This document shows positions 1 to 12,961 of a DNA stretch of 64,000 nt, one piece after another; within the stretch, counting starts at the first letter, position 1, and each line of letters starts with the position of its first letter. The notes under the pieces are model-generated. The model was given only the letters and a program-made list of their open reading frames with translations. It was not told where the DNA came from and made no database searches. The stretch spans positions 95,596 through 159,595 of the forward strand of contig RQTK01000417.1 in assembly GCA_003991915.1 (NCBI GenBank), written 5' to 3'. A program made the position numbers and the translations under genes. The stretch is from Elysia chlorotica. Lineage: Eukaryota > Mollusca > Gastropoda > Plakobranchidae.

Positions 1-923
1 ACTTTGCCGCAAAAATTTAAAGGCAGCCCATCGATTAAAACGAAAAACAGAGGAAACACACTAAACTTAACTTTTGACATTATTATTATTTTAGTTATTA
101 TTATTGTTGTTGTTGTTATTATTATTATCATTATTGTTATTAATGTTGTTCGAATAGTCATGTTCTCTAACATCTGTTTGAAAATTTTATAAATGCTCAA
201 AAGCGCTGTATCTCCTTTTCTGATTTAAAGAAGATTCGCTCCGTGCTTTTTGGATTGGAGTGTGCACAAAATACAGTCTGGTTCGTGTGGTAAGCATGTT
301 AGATCACTCTCTGAGAGACAAGATAACTAAGGGGCATCAAACTTTTATGAGATCTAGTGATCTTGCAAAATTTTCATTGGACTTTCATTCTTCATTAGTA
401 ACTTTCATCCAGGGCATTTAAAATTTCTCGTTTTTCCTTCCCCCCCACCCCAACACACACACATCAAAATTTTTTTAGAGAATACTAGATAACTTAAGCT
501 ATGGTATAAAGATCTAAGGTAAATTTAGAGGAGACTTTTCATTTTTAAGAAGGTTTAACTCATTATAGATCAGTCAGAATAACTAAAGGTACCAGGTTTG
601 CTGTAAAACCTACAGCACACTAAGACCCCTTGACCCAACTAAAGGGTTAACTTACATACAATCAATGTGATGCATAGCCATACTACACTTATGACCAGTT
701 AGACCGATAGTGAGGATGGTTGCACAATCTCTATACTTAATCACTGATCATGTTTCTTGAATTCAGAAATGGCAGAAGAATGATAACAATTGCAATTCAT
801 ATTATTACAGGTCAACTATTTGCTCTATATATATATTTATCATAGTCTTGTGTGAGGGTGGCAGATAGCAATATTTTTTTACTTGTGGATTCTAGAGAGA
901 GAGATGACGATTAGGCAATATAC
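1..923. other. No gene seen; probably intron 3 of the acid phosphatase
   Basis: No exon of the phosphatase could be recognised here. The stretch is AT-rich, with an ATT/TTG-type imperfect microsatellite at about 79-152. Since exon 3 ends at a GT donor at 923-922, this is most simply intron. Confidence 0.5.
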
Positions 924-2151
924 CTCATTATGATCGTAATAAGTGGTGTTGATAAACCCGTCGTAGCGTTGCTTCACATACTGGCCCAGCTCGAACTGCT
1001 GCCTCTTGCCAATCTGTGGAAAAGTTACAATCATGCACATCATGTCAAAATGTTTGGGGTATCTAGTGTCACTTCCCAAAGTAAACAAAGCCAAAGGAAA
1101 TCTTTACTTAAAGAAAGTATTGTTAAGTTGTGGGAATTTCTCTGGTTATTGATTTAATAGATACCAACGTTGCTGTTGTTTTCATGAGCTATCTCTTTGT
1201 TTAAGCTATAAAATTACCAAGACAGGTTTTCTTTGCTTTTTATGCTTTGTTTTGTTTTTGTTTTTCCGTAAAACATGTGGGGATGATGTTACTCCAATTC
1301 CAGTTCATATAGACAGTCCTGATCAAATAGCTATATTTTGCACAAAGTTGTTTAAATACCATACAGAATAAAATGCCCACCACACAAACAACAACCATTT
1401 GTGATGAGCTTGCTGCGTCAGAAGTTGTGATCTTTTTTTTTGTTCTTTTTGTTTAAAACTGAACTTGGTCTAACAAAACCTGTCGCAAGCCTACGAGACA
1501 TCAGTCTTCTCTAGATGGGATATAATTATAATTATATAGACAAAAAAATAATTATCAACATCTTCTTTGAGCCATCACCATCTGTTGAGTTTTTTCTTCT
1601 CTTACATTTGTAAGCCATCCTAGACCCATCGGCCATTTGTCTTCTCCATTGATGTCCTTAGGGTAAATCCCCACAGGGCTCCGATCGCCATGGCGATAAA
1701 CCTGAAAGTAAAAATAGGTCAAATTAAATGTGTAACAATCACACAAAATGAGCCTGGGTGCTCCCCAAGCTGGTTTGAGGGATAATGCAACAACCTGCTG
1801 AAATCAGGGCAAAAAATATTACCATATAATTATGTTACGTTTAGTTGAAATAGAGCAAATTTTCTGTGTGTGGGATTGTTACTCAAAAGTATCACAATTT
1901 CAATAAAATGATTCTAAGTTTACAGTTCAGCTGGCTTTATAAATTAAAAAGGGAAGTGATCTCAAGTACAATAATAATCTCTATAGGGAAGGTGATTTGT
2001 CAGTTGATTGCAGAAGATAAAAGGCCTGTGGAAGCCAGACCACACAAGCAGTCCTCACCATTGCAACCAGACGCAGGGAGCTGGGTGGGCTGGCCAGAGA
2101 GCCGCTGATTACAACACTGAGACACACAAACACTGATGGTAGCAGATTCAT
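924..2151 (-). CDS. Histidine acid phosphatase, first three coding exons (partial)
   Basis: Seen: three minus-strand coding exons joined in phase 0, at 2151-2059 (31 codons), 1701-1606 (32 codons) and 1013-924 (30 codons), each with GT donors and AG acceptors. Exon 1 starts with ATG and a hydrophobic signal peptide ([19 protein letters not shown]). The exon 1/2 join gives [15 protein letters not shown], the catalytic RHGxRxP motif of the histidine phosphatase superfamily, whose His takes the phosphate. Exon 3 ([17 protein letters not shown]) matches the following helix of the family. Known: lysosomal and prostatic acid phosphatases (ACP2/ACP3 type) hydrolyse phosphomonoesters at acid pH in lysosomes or outside the cell. 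The remaining exons, including the catalytic HD motif, must lie left of the window. An AG at about 2175 just upstream of the ATG suggests a 5' UTR intron. The exact paralogue cannot be named. Confidence 0.88.
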
Positions 2152-2689
2152 CTTAACGGCTCTGTTCTTCTGTCTGGGAGAGAAACAATGACAAATGTCT
2201 TTAATAAAGTAAATTGACTGTAAAATAACTTGGACAGTACAATGTACACTGCATAACATTTGAAAAGTTTAACTTCAATTGTCATATTTGAATCTATAAC
2301 ATCCACAAACTATCTTGCAGACAAGTCCCAAGACTTGTGCCTGAAATATATTAGCATTAGTGCTTTGGATTGACAAGTAGGAGGTGAAAGGTTCGATCCT
2401 CAACTGATATTTCCATTTATGTATTGCAGAGCTTTCAATTGGAACCACCCTTTTTTTTTACCCCCACGGATCCAACTAGCAAGAAACAACGTGGCAACCA
2501 GAGCAGGTATCAAACCAGGAACCTTTTTATTAGAAGCAGCAGGCTACACCCTTGGACCATTGCAACCCTGAGAGAGAGAGAAAGTAGAAAGACATACACA
2601 GAGTCCAACCAACCTGGTGGTTGCAGTACTTAAGACCAAACTCAAGACTTTCAATGACAACGCCGGATGACAGCACACAAGTATAATGT

Positions 2690-3990
2690 ACAGTGCCTAA
2701 GAGAGATACAGAAATCAAAGCTTTTCAAAATCGAGCTGAGGAACAAGTTCAGTGTGTCTCCTTACTACCAGAAGAGACAATCGAAGAAAGGTGGCGTAGC
2801 CTGCGAGAGACCTGGAAGGACACACATCACGGAAACAAAGAACTTGAAACATCAGATCAACCAGGCACAGGGCATAGAGGAAAAACACCTTGTAAAGCTG
2901 CCCAAGAAAGAGGACCTGCCACCATGCGGTAACTGGCGAAGAATTATGTTGTTATCCATCTCTGGCAAAGTTTAAACAAGAATCATGTTAGAGAGGCTGG
3001 AGACTACACTGGACAAGAGACATCACCATAATTCAACAACTTTATAAAGACACTACATGTACTTGCCAAGTCATCCACGATGATAAACTAACAGAGCCCT
3101 TCAACGTAAAAACTGGCGTCCGCTAGGGTCGTTTGCTATCGTCGATCTTCCTTATGGTGGTTGACTGGGTTATGTGAAAGTCAACTACAGGCCAGACGAC
3201 CTTCATGAGGCAGCTGGAGGATCTTGACTTTGCAGACGATATCAACCTCCTCTCACAAAGACAACAAGACGCAGAAGAAAAACTATATCGTGTGTCAGAA
3301 GAAGCCAGAAAAACTGGACTCCAGATAAATATCAGAAAAACTGAGGCCATACGAATCAATAATAGACAGGCAGACCCACTGAAGCTGGATCAGGAAAATA
3401 TCAAAGAGGTTGATAAGTTTGTTTATCTTGGCAGTGTTGTAAGTAAAGACGGAGGAACATACACGGACATCAGGTGCCGAATCAGTAAGGCCAGAGAATA
3501 CGCTTTTAATACCCTAAGACCAATCTGGAGGTCTACAGCCCTGTCGGTGCGAAACAAGATCTGGTTCTTTAATACCAATGTGAAGTCTGTCTTACTCTAT
3601 GGCGCGTTACCAAGACCAACAGCCATAAACTACAATCATTCATCAACAGATGCCCCAGAAGCATCCTCAGAGTTCGGTGGCCTGAAGCAACCACGAACAA
3701 AGAACTTTGGGACAGAACGAAGCAAATCCCCATCGCGACAGAGATCAGAAAGCGTGAATAGGGCTGGATAGGCCACACGCTTCGAAAGCCTGTATCCAAC
3801 ATCACAAGGCAAGCCCTGGAGTGGAACCCCCAAGTTAAACGCAAGGTCGGATGACTTGTCGGCGAAGCACCGATGCTGAGATCAAAGACTCTAGTAGTAT
3901 ATGGGCCAGAACCGCGTTCGGTGGAGGGGATTTGTTGCGGCCCTATGTTCCACAGGGAATCAAGAGGCTTTTAAAACTAAACTAAACAGG
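2690..3990 (+). pseudogene. Degenerate non-LTR retrotransposon (LINE), reverse transcriptase part
   Basis: Seen: plus-strand fragments in shifting frames that follow LINE order. An inter-domain linker (2693-2932) is followed by RT motif NWRRIMLLSISGKV (about 2926-2970), a degraded GVRxGC region at about 3110, FADDINLLS (about 3225-3260, the RT active-site DD), KFVYLGSVVSKDGG (3415-3455) and SVLLYG (about 3587-3602). The C-terminal part reads IGHTLRKP...RQALEWNP...CCGPMFHRE up to about 3985. Stops at about 2974 and 3124 and several frameshifts break it, and the endonuclease is missing, so the copy is 5'-truncated and dead. Clade (RTE-, L2- or CR1-like) was not assigned. Confidence 0.85.
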
Positions 3991-5813
3991 CCAACCGCAC
4001 TATACACGGTTTCTTGCAGCCAAGATTTTTAGACTGATTTCTTGTAGATCTATAGAATGATGTAGACTAGGCATCTGATTTTTATACTTTACATTTTTAG
4101 GAGATGCCTAGTTTATAAAGGATGAATACTCAGAATAGTGATTTTAAAATGAAACATAGTCCAGTTATTAATTTAAGCACTTGACTAGGAGGCGGACGAC
4201 TTTGTTCGCGGTGTGCATATATTTCTTTCAAAGCCGAAAAAAGAGTTGAGGTTCTTGTCAAGAATTTTTACTCGAAGTCTATGCTAGGCCTTGTAGGACA
4301 AACTAGATAGGTTTTTCTTATTCGTTTTGTGTAATTTTATCTCAATACTGCTGTACTTTCTCATTTTTCAGGCCTAGATCATTGTTATAAATAATATTAT
4401 TTTTGATGATCTCTAGTTTCAGAAAATAGATCTATATCTGTATCTTGGCCCTACTTTAATTTACTTTTAAATATAAAAAAAAAAAAAATAGGCCTACAGT
4501 AGGCCTACCGTTTTTTCTTTAAATTTAATTCAACATTTGTATCCACCAATCTGGATACTAAAAATTACAGAACAAAATAAGAATCCAGCTAGACAAGTCT
4601 AGTTCTATGTAAATCTAAACCTTCTCTACAGATACCAATACACTCTAGGAGTGCCCACTGATTTTTTTCTGTGTTAGATCCATAGATCAAGGTAGAGATG
4701 ATATCCAGATCTAGAATCTAGTTAAAATTATTATAATCACAGAGTTTTATATCTCTTGATAATCTAGAATCTAGACTGGGCTATCTGAATTTTGATAACA
4801 TCTGTGGTAATATCGAGATCAGCATCATTATTTAAGTAGTCACTCACCTCTATTCTACACCACTGGTTGCAATTTAAAAACTCGCGCTCATGCAACACCA
4901 CAGAAGATTCAGAACTTGGAGAAGTGAGAAGGGCAGAAATATGAGAAAACTGAAAAGTGAAAACTGTTGTTATTTGCAACTGTAAGCCTCAGAAAAGGCA
5001 CAGATATGCAGATAAGCTAACAGCAGTCAGGTGAGAGTGAGAGAAGGGGAAGTTGATCCGGCAAAAAGAGCTCTTCAGTTTCGTTTTATTTTCTTAAGCT
5101 CTTCAGTGTTCTTTTGTTTCCCTTATGCAAAGTATAATGTTAACAATAACAAAAACAACAATTATTATGACTGTAGGATGGACAAAACTAAAGTATTACA
5201 ACTAAATTTAAACTGTATTCAACTCAAAGTTGTGTACCTTCAGGATCTATAACTTTAATATGTTTGCTTGAAGAGGTTGCATCAAATTAAAGTAGGCTCA
5301 ATAATTTATAATCAGAATTAATAATTAACCCAAGCGTTATAAGAAAACGGTGCACTGTGCGCACGCACTTAGAAAATAAAAAGAATCAATATTTACAGCA
5401 CCTTCGATTTGTTTGTTGTTCAGGGAAGGGGAGGAAACAGTAATTGTTGCGTCTGTTCGTTTGTTGTTGTTTTTTTAAATACATGTACATTTTTAGTTTT
5501 TATTAATTCGTTAATTTTCATTAAAAATTGATTAGGCGTTTGATATTATTAGTTTAGTTACTCTAAAATTCTCTGGCCCATTTGTAATTCTGTAAAATTT
5601 TGGATTTTAGGGTGGAGCGGTTTGATTTGATCGCATGTCTAAGTTTGAGACGAAGACAAATAATTATTTATAGATAGCATAATTATTATTTTGATAAGTC
5701 TACATATACTGCAGGCGTAAGTTTTTCTCCCCCAAACCCTCCTGTCAAATACGTCTAACCATTTAACATGACACTAACCAAATTAAATGTTACACCAGGC
5801 TGTTTTGAATCTG
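3991..5813. other. Intergenic, no gene seen
   Basis: AT-rich DNA with short poly-A/T tracts and repeated TAGATCT/TCTAGA and TAGGCCTA strings (for example 4491-4508 and 4705-4780). The open frame at 4764-4979 on the minus strand is discussed under rejected items. Confidence 0.5.
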
Positions 5814-5938
5814 TTGTGATACCGACAGTGAGAGACAGCTGGCCAAACTCTGACGGCGATGACCATGCACCGTCCTAGCCTTGGCTCTGCTCGAGATGGT
5901 ACAGTTGCTTATCAGGGACTCACAGAGGAGTTATCTCT
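5814..5938 (+). repeat. Dispersed repeat, copy 1 (second copy at 7149)
   Basis: The segment shares interspersed blocks with 7149-7243: ACAGTGAGAGACA, a following GGTCAAACTC/GGCCAAACTC block, GGCTCTG, GGT/GGAGTTGCTT and a closing GTTATCTC. Copies differ by small indels. Family unknown, possibly SINE-derived. Confidence 0.5.
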
Positions 5939-7148
5939 AGTGTGGATGTAACCAATGGCAGTTAAAGGATTACTTAAAACAATATGAAAATGTAACCAAT
6001 AGCAGAGTGAGGATAACTTAAAACCATAAAGTTATATGGAAGGAATGATTTTATGTGAAGTGGAGAGGTGGGTGAGTAGGCCTACATTAATTTCGGCACA
6101 TGAATCCTCGTATGATACACGAAACATGAATGTACATAATGTATATTGACGGATTATATTTTGTATTTTTTATATCAATCGGCAAATGTGAACAATTACA
6201 TTATTGGTGTTGCTTACAAGTTATGTTTAATCTAAGATATTTAGGATTAATATTGAAGTTTGCTTGGTCGAAAACGTTGATGGCAGTGGGCTGTGGGTAC
6301 TGTCCAACCCCATGTGTTCTTCGACTCACCCGACGCTACTGTCCAGAGGTATGATGACTATAAAAAACGCGAGACTTAAGGAACGACCGAATTCAAGTAG
6401 GCCCTATCGTTTATGACACTGCTCTCACTAAAAGGGTGACGCTATGCGGCAACTGCACAAACCCTTGCCTGAAATCACGCCTTCCGCAGAGTACTCTTGG
6501 CAAGATGCAGGACATCTACACAACCAAAGAAAATACGGATCTGTCACTTTTACTGCCGAAACTCAAACTGCACGAAAAAGGAAGAAGCTGGTCCTCAGTA
6601 GCTTACCCGTGTGCGCATAGAGCACAGCCGATGTAGAATATAACTCTGGAGCCTTAAAACACAAAAAAAAAACAGACAATTTCCATTCAATACATCCTGT
6701 TACAAGAATGTGTGTATGTCTGTGTGTGTGTGTTTGTGGGGAGAGGGGATGCGCTATAAAGAATAAGTTTTGGTAACAACGTTATTGGTCTAAAAAGAAA
6801 CAGCAATCTGAGTCATTAAATTGAACGCATCGTTAAATTAGCAGGAGAAGCACCACATGGTCAATAGCTTACCTCTTTAAGCCGATGAGAGACACCAAGT
6901 GACAACCGTATTCTGTTGAATATCCTTTAACCGGTTGGTGTAAAGTTGAAAAAAAAGGAGAAAAAAAAGTGTTTTCACTCGTTGCGTCGAAATCTACAAC
7001 ACATACTTTGTTAATTAAACTTCTGTCTATGTAAGACTGTAAGGCTGATTTAAAAGAGCGAAGAAAGAAAAAGTAGAGGCCTAACGTTGAAACTGCATGA
7101 GCGTTTGCTTGATGGTGAAGATAAGCCCCACGTTATCTGGGCGAGCCT

Positions 7149-7243
7149 GCATGTGACCAACAGTGAGAGACAAGTGGTCAAACTCCCACCACCCAGGCTC
7201 TGTTCAACATGGCGGAGTTGCTTTTCAGGGAGGCGTTATCTCC
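7149..7243 (+). repeat. Dispersed repeat, copy 2 (first copy at 5814)
   Basis: This copy is shorter than the one at 5814-5938 through an internal deletion. The flanking stretch 5939-7148 holds no gene that could be supported. Confidence 0.5.
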
Positions 7244-7454
7244 CCCTGATATTGACACTGTGTTCTTGCCCACCTTGGTGAAGTCACACGCTGCTTCCAA
7301 CCTTTGTCTTGCTCCACACATGCTATACACATGTAAAGCCTATACAGTAGTTTTCGTTTCTTTGTTGTTGTTTTGGGGTTTTACATTTCCTATTTAGTCC
7401 TTTTGTTGTTTATGCTGTTGTTTGTGTGTTTCCCAAAATTTGTTCTAAAAGAAT

Positions 7455-7550
7455 TGTATTTGGAGACGGGACCACTAGCTGAGTTTCGAACCCAAGCCAC
7501 CCTGCTCGTCATTACAGAGTCAACCAATTGACGCACTGACTAACTTCTTA
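7455..7550 (-). repeat. tRNA-like SINE head
   Basis: On the minus strand there is an A-box-like segment (GTTAGTCAGTGCGTCAATTGG) followed by a good B box (GGGTTCGAAACTC). This spacing is typical of tRNA-derived SINEs. No intact cloverleaf was found, so it is not called a tRNA gene. Confidence 0.45.
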
Positions 7551-9555
7551 TATGTAACGGGAAGCTCACGTATAGATCATGTCTATTAAATTACATTACG
7601 CTGCTAAAAACTACTGCAGGTGGTAATCTATAACCTATTTGAGATATTCTCACCGCGGGCTTAGCACAGCGTTCAATTCTTCGGTGATTGTTACTGTTAG
7701 TTCCCAAAACTGAAAGTTAATCCCCGAGAGATCTTATAGTAATAGCTATGGACAAGGGAATCGAACCAACGACCTATGCTTTTAATAGCCCTTTACTCTA
7801 CTGACTGATCTAAGTGGTGCGGGGCCACATTACAGGCCTGGCGATCACGGGGCCCTTAGCGAGACGGAGACGGTCGGTAAGGGAGTCTACTCTGGTGTCC
7901 AATCAGAGCTGTCTGTGGCTACACCAAGCTAAACCAAGCGTGGGTCGACAGTATCATAAGACAAATTTGTCGATCCTGGTATATACTTGCCCAAGCAACA
8001 CAGATGCCAGCCGAAGCATGTGATGCCAGGATCAAAGGTCACCGGTCAGCGGGGAATCGCTCTTCGCACATACACGCGAGCCTAGATTCTGGCTTGGTCA
8101 GCTATCTAGGTCAGCGGTTATGCGATTAGCTAACTTTTCAAATATCTAAAAAACTACGCTGATTTCATATATCATTTTTATTGTGACCCTATTTTATTAC
8201 TATCTGAGACTAAATATACTACTTGGATCTATACTTATGAAGGCATTCTGGAGAAAAGTGTGTTTAAAGTTTTGAATCGAGAGCCGGAAAACAATGGCGG
8301 TCGTCCAACACAGATCAAGTTTTGCCTCCCCATAGCAAAACACAGAAACCGTCGTGCGACGCGGAAGCTGGTAACCGTCGCACGACAGCCGGTCTATCTT
8401 CAGAAACGATTAACCACTGAAAATTGGATCTCCGCACAATTGCCTGTGTATGGCCAGGATGCATGTATGAGTTGGTATATCTTCAGCTTTTACCGTCGTG
8501 AGTAGCGCAAATTATGTATTGTAACAACATACAGTCACACCAGGTGTCGAGCTACCAACCCCATACATGTGAAATGTGTTGAGGCATATTGTTTTTCCCC
8601 TGTGCTGAGAATTGAAAAGACCTTCAAATTTACGGTAGTGCTCAGCAATATAGTTACCAATATCGAGGGACCCCTGTGCGATGAAGGGTAGCCGACAAAC
8701 TAAACCAGTTCTATGATCTTATCTGATGTTTCACTCGTCTAAAATAGGTCGCAAAGGTTTGTGGGACAAATTGTATAAGTTCTAACCCTTGACCTACTTT
8801 ATGCTCAGTAACTTTCACTTGGCAACACGCACAACTCCCTTTTCCCTTGTTAGCTTCGTCAACTATGTAAATAGGCTTACTGGGGCTATCGTAGCTACTG
8901 CAATGTAAGTGTCTTATTAATTTTTGAGCTAGTAAAGTATTAGATTGACTAGGCTAAAAGAAAATACGTTATAGGGGTCATTTGTACAGCGTTATGATAA
9001 GCTTACGATTCGCCTCAAGATAAGCTAAAAAGGAAACAATAAGACAGCTAAAAAAGAAGAAAAAGAACGAAGGGGACTACTTTTTAACTTTTTGAATTAA
9101 AAAAAAGTTTCTGGGCACCCAGGCGATAGGTTTGTTAAATTATCGCTACCAACGTCAACCCAAACCATTAGCTTGCGAACAATTTATTACTCCTATTTTC
9201 AAGTATTTGTTTTATTTATAACATTGTTGAGATTTCCTCTCGAGAATACACACTCTGTTTGTCTTAGTTCTTTTTACTAGAGAACATCTCTCCTTTTTCA
9301 AACTTCCACAATTTGTTGGTGAGACACGTATTCGACAACGGGTCCAAAGGTTTTCGTCTGAAATGTAGGCTACGTGCTGTCACAAAGAGACAGACTGGTA
9401 AAATCAGGTTTTGCCTGTCAGTCGCTTACATTGTAGTGACACCGACCCTAACTGTATGGACCGAAATCCTACACAAAGTTTGGCCGATCTTGGAGCAGAG
9501 CACCTCCAGAATAGAGTCCCAAAGCTCTGTTCAACCTGCTCGTTTCTTCAGCCTG

Positions 9556-9735
9556 TGTGTCAAAGCCACATACTTAGATCTATTTTGCCATGACTATCAA
9601 AGCCACAGACTTAGATCTATAATGCCATGACTATCAAAGCCACAGACTTAGATCTATAATGCCATGTCTGTCAAAGCCACATACTTAGATCTATAATGCT
9701 ATGTCTGTGAACGCCACAGACTTATAATGACATCG
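9556..9735 (+). repeat. 38-bp tandem repeat inside duplication copy 1
   Basis: About four and a half units of a 38-bp sequence containing AGCCACAGACTTAGATCTAT and TAATGCCATG. Units differ at a few sites (CAGAC/CATAC, ACTAT/TCTGT). Confidence 0.8.
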
Positions 9736-9911
9736 GTTATGGCATTGTAAGTCTCATTTCAAGAGGCATAACTAAGGAGGTGTAAAAAAAAAACAACAGT
9801 TGCTTCTCTTTTTATACAGGTTCGCTTAGTTTATGTCAATGTACATGAGCATTGTAAACTAAATTGACAATTGTAAACTAAATGCACGCGTTTAGTCAGC
9901 AATGTAATTAA

Positions 9912-10138
9912 AGAGGTCCCGAGTTCGAATCCTGGCTGTTGCAATCCCTACTGGTTGGGTCGGTGTCAGTATAATGTGACCGGCTGAGACAGGAGTCATG
10001 GTATCCCCACCCTGTCTCGTGTGTGGCAGCACATAAAATTGTCAGACGTCCGTCTTGGGGCCCGTCCACGATATAGCCTATTAGTTGCTGACGTTGGACG
10101 TTAAAACCCAACCAACAAAACCAACAAAACCAACAAAG
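9912..10138 (+). repeat. tRNA-derived SINE
   Basis: A B box (GAGTTCGAATCC, 9919-9932) is followed by a conserved body: GGTTGGGTCGGTGTCAG, CTGTCTCGTGTGTGGCA, TTGTCAGACGTCCGTCTTGG, then GACGTTGGACGTTAAA and an AACCAACA-rich 3' tail. The same body occurs at 45171-45400 and 45538-45770, and its 3' part at 40168-40253. It interrupts copy 1 of the duplication where copy 2 is uninterrupted, which marks it as an insertion. Confidence 0.8.
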
Positions 10139-10155
10139 CCTGCATGCACTAATAA

Positions 10156-11880
10156 TAAACCTATTTGAATATTCTCACCGCGGGCTTAGCTACAGCGTTC
10201 AATTCCTTCGGTGATTGTTACTGTTAGTTCCCAAAACTGAAAGTTAATCCCCGAGAGATCTTATAGTAATAGCTATGGACAAGGGAATCGAACCAACGAC
10301 CTATGCTTTTAATAGCCCTTTTACTCTACTGACCATGATCTAATGGTGCGGGGCCACATTACTGGCCTGGAGATCACGGGGCCCTTAGCGAGACGGAGAC
10401 GGTCGGTAAGGGAGTCTACTCTGGTGTCCAATCAGAGCCGTTGTTACCGTCGTGAGTGGCGCAAATTATGTGTTGTAACAATGTGTATACCCGGTACAGT
10501 CACACCAGGTGTCGAGCTACCAACCCCATACATGGAAGGCGTACGTGCTGTGAAATGTGTTGAGGCCATAGATGTATATAGGCCTAATCGCCATTTTTTT
10601 GTAAGCATTCTAGGGGTAGTTATATGTCTATGGTTGAGGCATATTGTTTTTCCCCTGTGCTGAGAATTGAAAAGACCTTCAATTTACGGTAGTGCTCAGC
10701 AATATGGTTACCAATATCGAGGGACCCCTGTGTGATGAAGGGTAGCCGCGGAAGAACGGGGGTTATGAAACCGACAAACTAAACCAGTTCTATGATCTTA
10801 TCTGATGTTTCACTCGTCTAAAATAGGTCGAAAAGGTTTGTGGGACAAATTGTATAAGTTCTAACCCTTGACCTACTTTATGCTCAGTAACTTTCACTTG
10901 GCAACACGCACAACTCCCTCTTCCCTTGTTAGCTTCGTGAACTATATAAATAGGCTTACTGGGGCTATCGTAAGTGTCTTATCAATTTTTGAACTTGTAG
11001 ATTTACTATTAGATTGACTAGGCTAAAAGAAAATACGTTATAGGGGTCGTTTGTACAGCGTTATGATAAGCTTACGACTCGCCTCAAGATAAGCTAAAAA
11101 GGAAACAATAAGACAGCTAAAACAAAAAGAAGAAAAAAAAAACGAAGGGGACTACTTTTTAACTTTTTTAATAAAAATTTATAAAAAGTTTCTTGGCACC
11201 CAGGCGATAGGTTGTTAAATTATCGCTACCAACGCCTACCCAAACCATCAGCTTGCGAACAATTTACTACTCCTATTTTCAATTATTTGTTTTATTTATA
11301 ACATTGTTGAGATATCTTCTCTGTTTGTTTTAATTCTTTGTACTTCCATAATTTGTCGACGAGAAACGTATTCGACAACGGGTCCAAAAGTTTTAGTCTG
11401 AAATGTAGGCTACGTGCTGTCACAAAGAGACAAGCCGGTGAAATCAGGTTTCCCGTGTCAGTCGCTTACATTATAGTAACACTGACCCTAACTGTAGGGG
11501 CCAATATCCTACACAAAGTTTGGCCAATCTTGGAGCAGAGCATCTCCAGAATAGAGTCCCAAAGCTCTGTTAGACTTGTGCGTTTCTTCAGTCTGTCTGT
11601 TAAAGCCACAGACTTAGATCTATAATGCCATGTCTGTCAAAGCTACATACTTAGATCTATAATGCCATGTCTGTCAAAGCCACAGACTTATAATGACATC
11701 GGTTATGGCATTTTAGGTCTCATTTCAAGAGGCATAACTACGGAGGTGTAAAAAAAACAACAGTTGCTTCTCTTTTTATACAGGTTCGCTTAGTTTATAT
11801 CAATGTACATGGGCATTGTAGGCGCGCGTTTAGTCAGTAGTGTAATTAAAGCGTGTGGTTACGCACGCACTAACAATAAT
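10156..11880 (+). repeat. Tandem duplication, copy 2 (about 1.7 kb)
   Basis: This is the second copy of the 7625-10155 unit, without the internal 580 bp and without the SINE. It ends in GCACGCACTAACAATAATAATG, which corresponds to the copy 1/copy 2 boundary GCACTAATAATAAACC. A diverged third fragment of the same family lies at 18310-18460, so the unit is partly made of a dispersed repeat. Confidence 0.85.
11596..11700 (+). repeat. 38-bp tandem repeat inside duplication copy 2
   Basis: The same 38-bp unit as at 9556, but only about two and a half to three units. The repeat changed length after, or independently of, the segmental duplication. Confidence 0.8.
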
Positions 11881-12961
11881 AATGATATGGTTTTCGGTTA
11901 ACTTACAAAAATACTGAACATGTTCTTAGATGGGTATACTTTTGTCATATCTTTGAGGGTGAGATACCGATTTTCATAACACATTCAGTCACCCACCGAA
12001 CAATACATGTATCAACAAACCTGTCTTATCCGATGTCATGTCAAGCTGAAGTAGGTGGTACAATGTACAATTATGCATGTATTCAAAGAGGAACAACTGT
12101 GTTCTATTTTGAAGTTTTGGTTCTCTTTTCTTGTTGTGTCCCCTTTCATACAACTTCTTTTATGCTTCGAAATCGTTGAGTTGCTGTAAGTTTTTTTTCT
12201 CTTCAAAACACTGTAAGAATGTTAGCTCGCCACTAAGTCCAAATTACATCATCCTTCCTCTCTAGTAGTCCCATTTTTCAAAGCTGAGCAAGGCCGTTTG
12301 AGTTTGGGTTTAATTGTTCTCCACAATCCTTGATGGACAAACTACGAGATGTTTGGTGGTATATGTATAGGCGATTAACTTTTTATGAATATGTTAGACA
12401 TCCAGACTACAAAACAGTAATCTTTGCAAAATGATGCTATTACGGGGTATTACAATTTTTTAAATTATTTTTTGGTGCGCCTTATGTCCCCAGGTTTACC
12501 GAAAAATACCATACTGAGACGATACTGTCTCGACAAGTCAGGCTTGGAACACCAACTGGAAAGGCTCCCATCCCCTGCAAATTTTTTTTTCTTGAACATA
12601 ATTATCTGTTGTTTCAATCATTAATAATTTATTTTAGAATATATCTTAAAATTTGACAAGCTTTTATTTTGTCCCCTCCATACGACCTTTCATTGCCCTC
12701 ATTTCTTTACCCAACGCATCAGGCAGATTTGTCGGATCGCTTGGTAGCTTGACTTTATTGCATCCATTGAAATCTGTGGTGGCGATAGCTGTCATATGTT
12801 GTACAATGTATTCTGGTTGTCATTCCACAAGCGGCCGTCCCCACTCCCCAGCCCTCCCCGATACGTGAACTGTCCGTGATTGTCCCGGGGCCGTGAGCAG
12901 CCAGGCGGAAAGGTGGGGCGCTTTCATCTCGGCAGAACCCGCAGGCTCTAGATCTATCTGG
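11881..12961. other. Intergenic, no gene seen
   Basis: No exon with convincing protein similarity was recognised. A GC-rich block at about 12820-12955 has an open minus-strand frame, but it lies next to a minisatellite and has no recognisable motif. Confidence 0.45.

Larger units (their letters stand above)
7625..10155 (+). repeat. Tandem duplication, copy 1 (about 2.5 kb with SINE)
   Basis: The unit begins AACCTATTTGAGATATTCTC and parallels 10156-11880 for nearly its whole length, in the same order and at high identity by eye. Copy 1 carries about 580 bp (roughly 7912-8490) that copy 2 lacks. It lacks a block of about 100 bp that copy 2 has near 10530-10635, and it has a SINE inserted near its end (9912-10138). 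The shared part includes a minus-strand tRNA-like head (B box reads GGTTCGATTCCC near 7755-7775). Open frames in it, such as 9313-9630, are repeat-derived and broken differently in the two copies. No coding role is supported. Confidence 0.85.

Noticed and set aside
930..1157. Plus-strand open frame over the phosphatase exon 3
   Set aside because: Antisense shadow of a well-supported acid phosphatase exon on the minus strand.
4764..4979. Minus-strand open frame ending in a good donor (ATAGAG/GTGAGT at about 4848)
   Set aside because: It could be a first exon, but it has no protein similarity I recognise and no second exon. The phosphatase has its own signal-peptide start at 2151.
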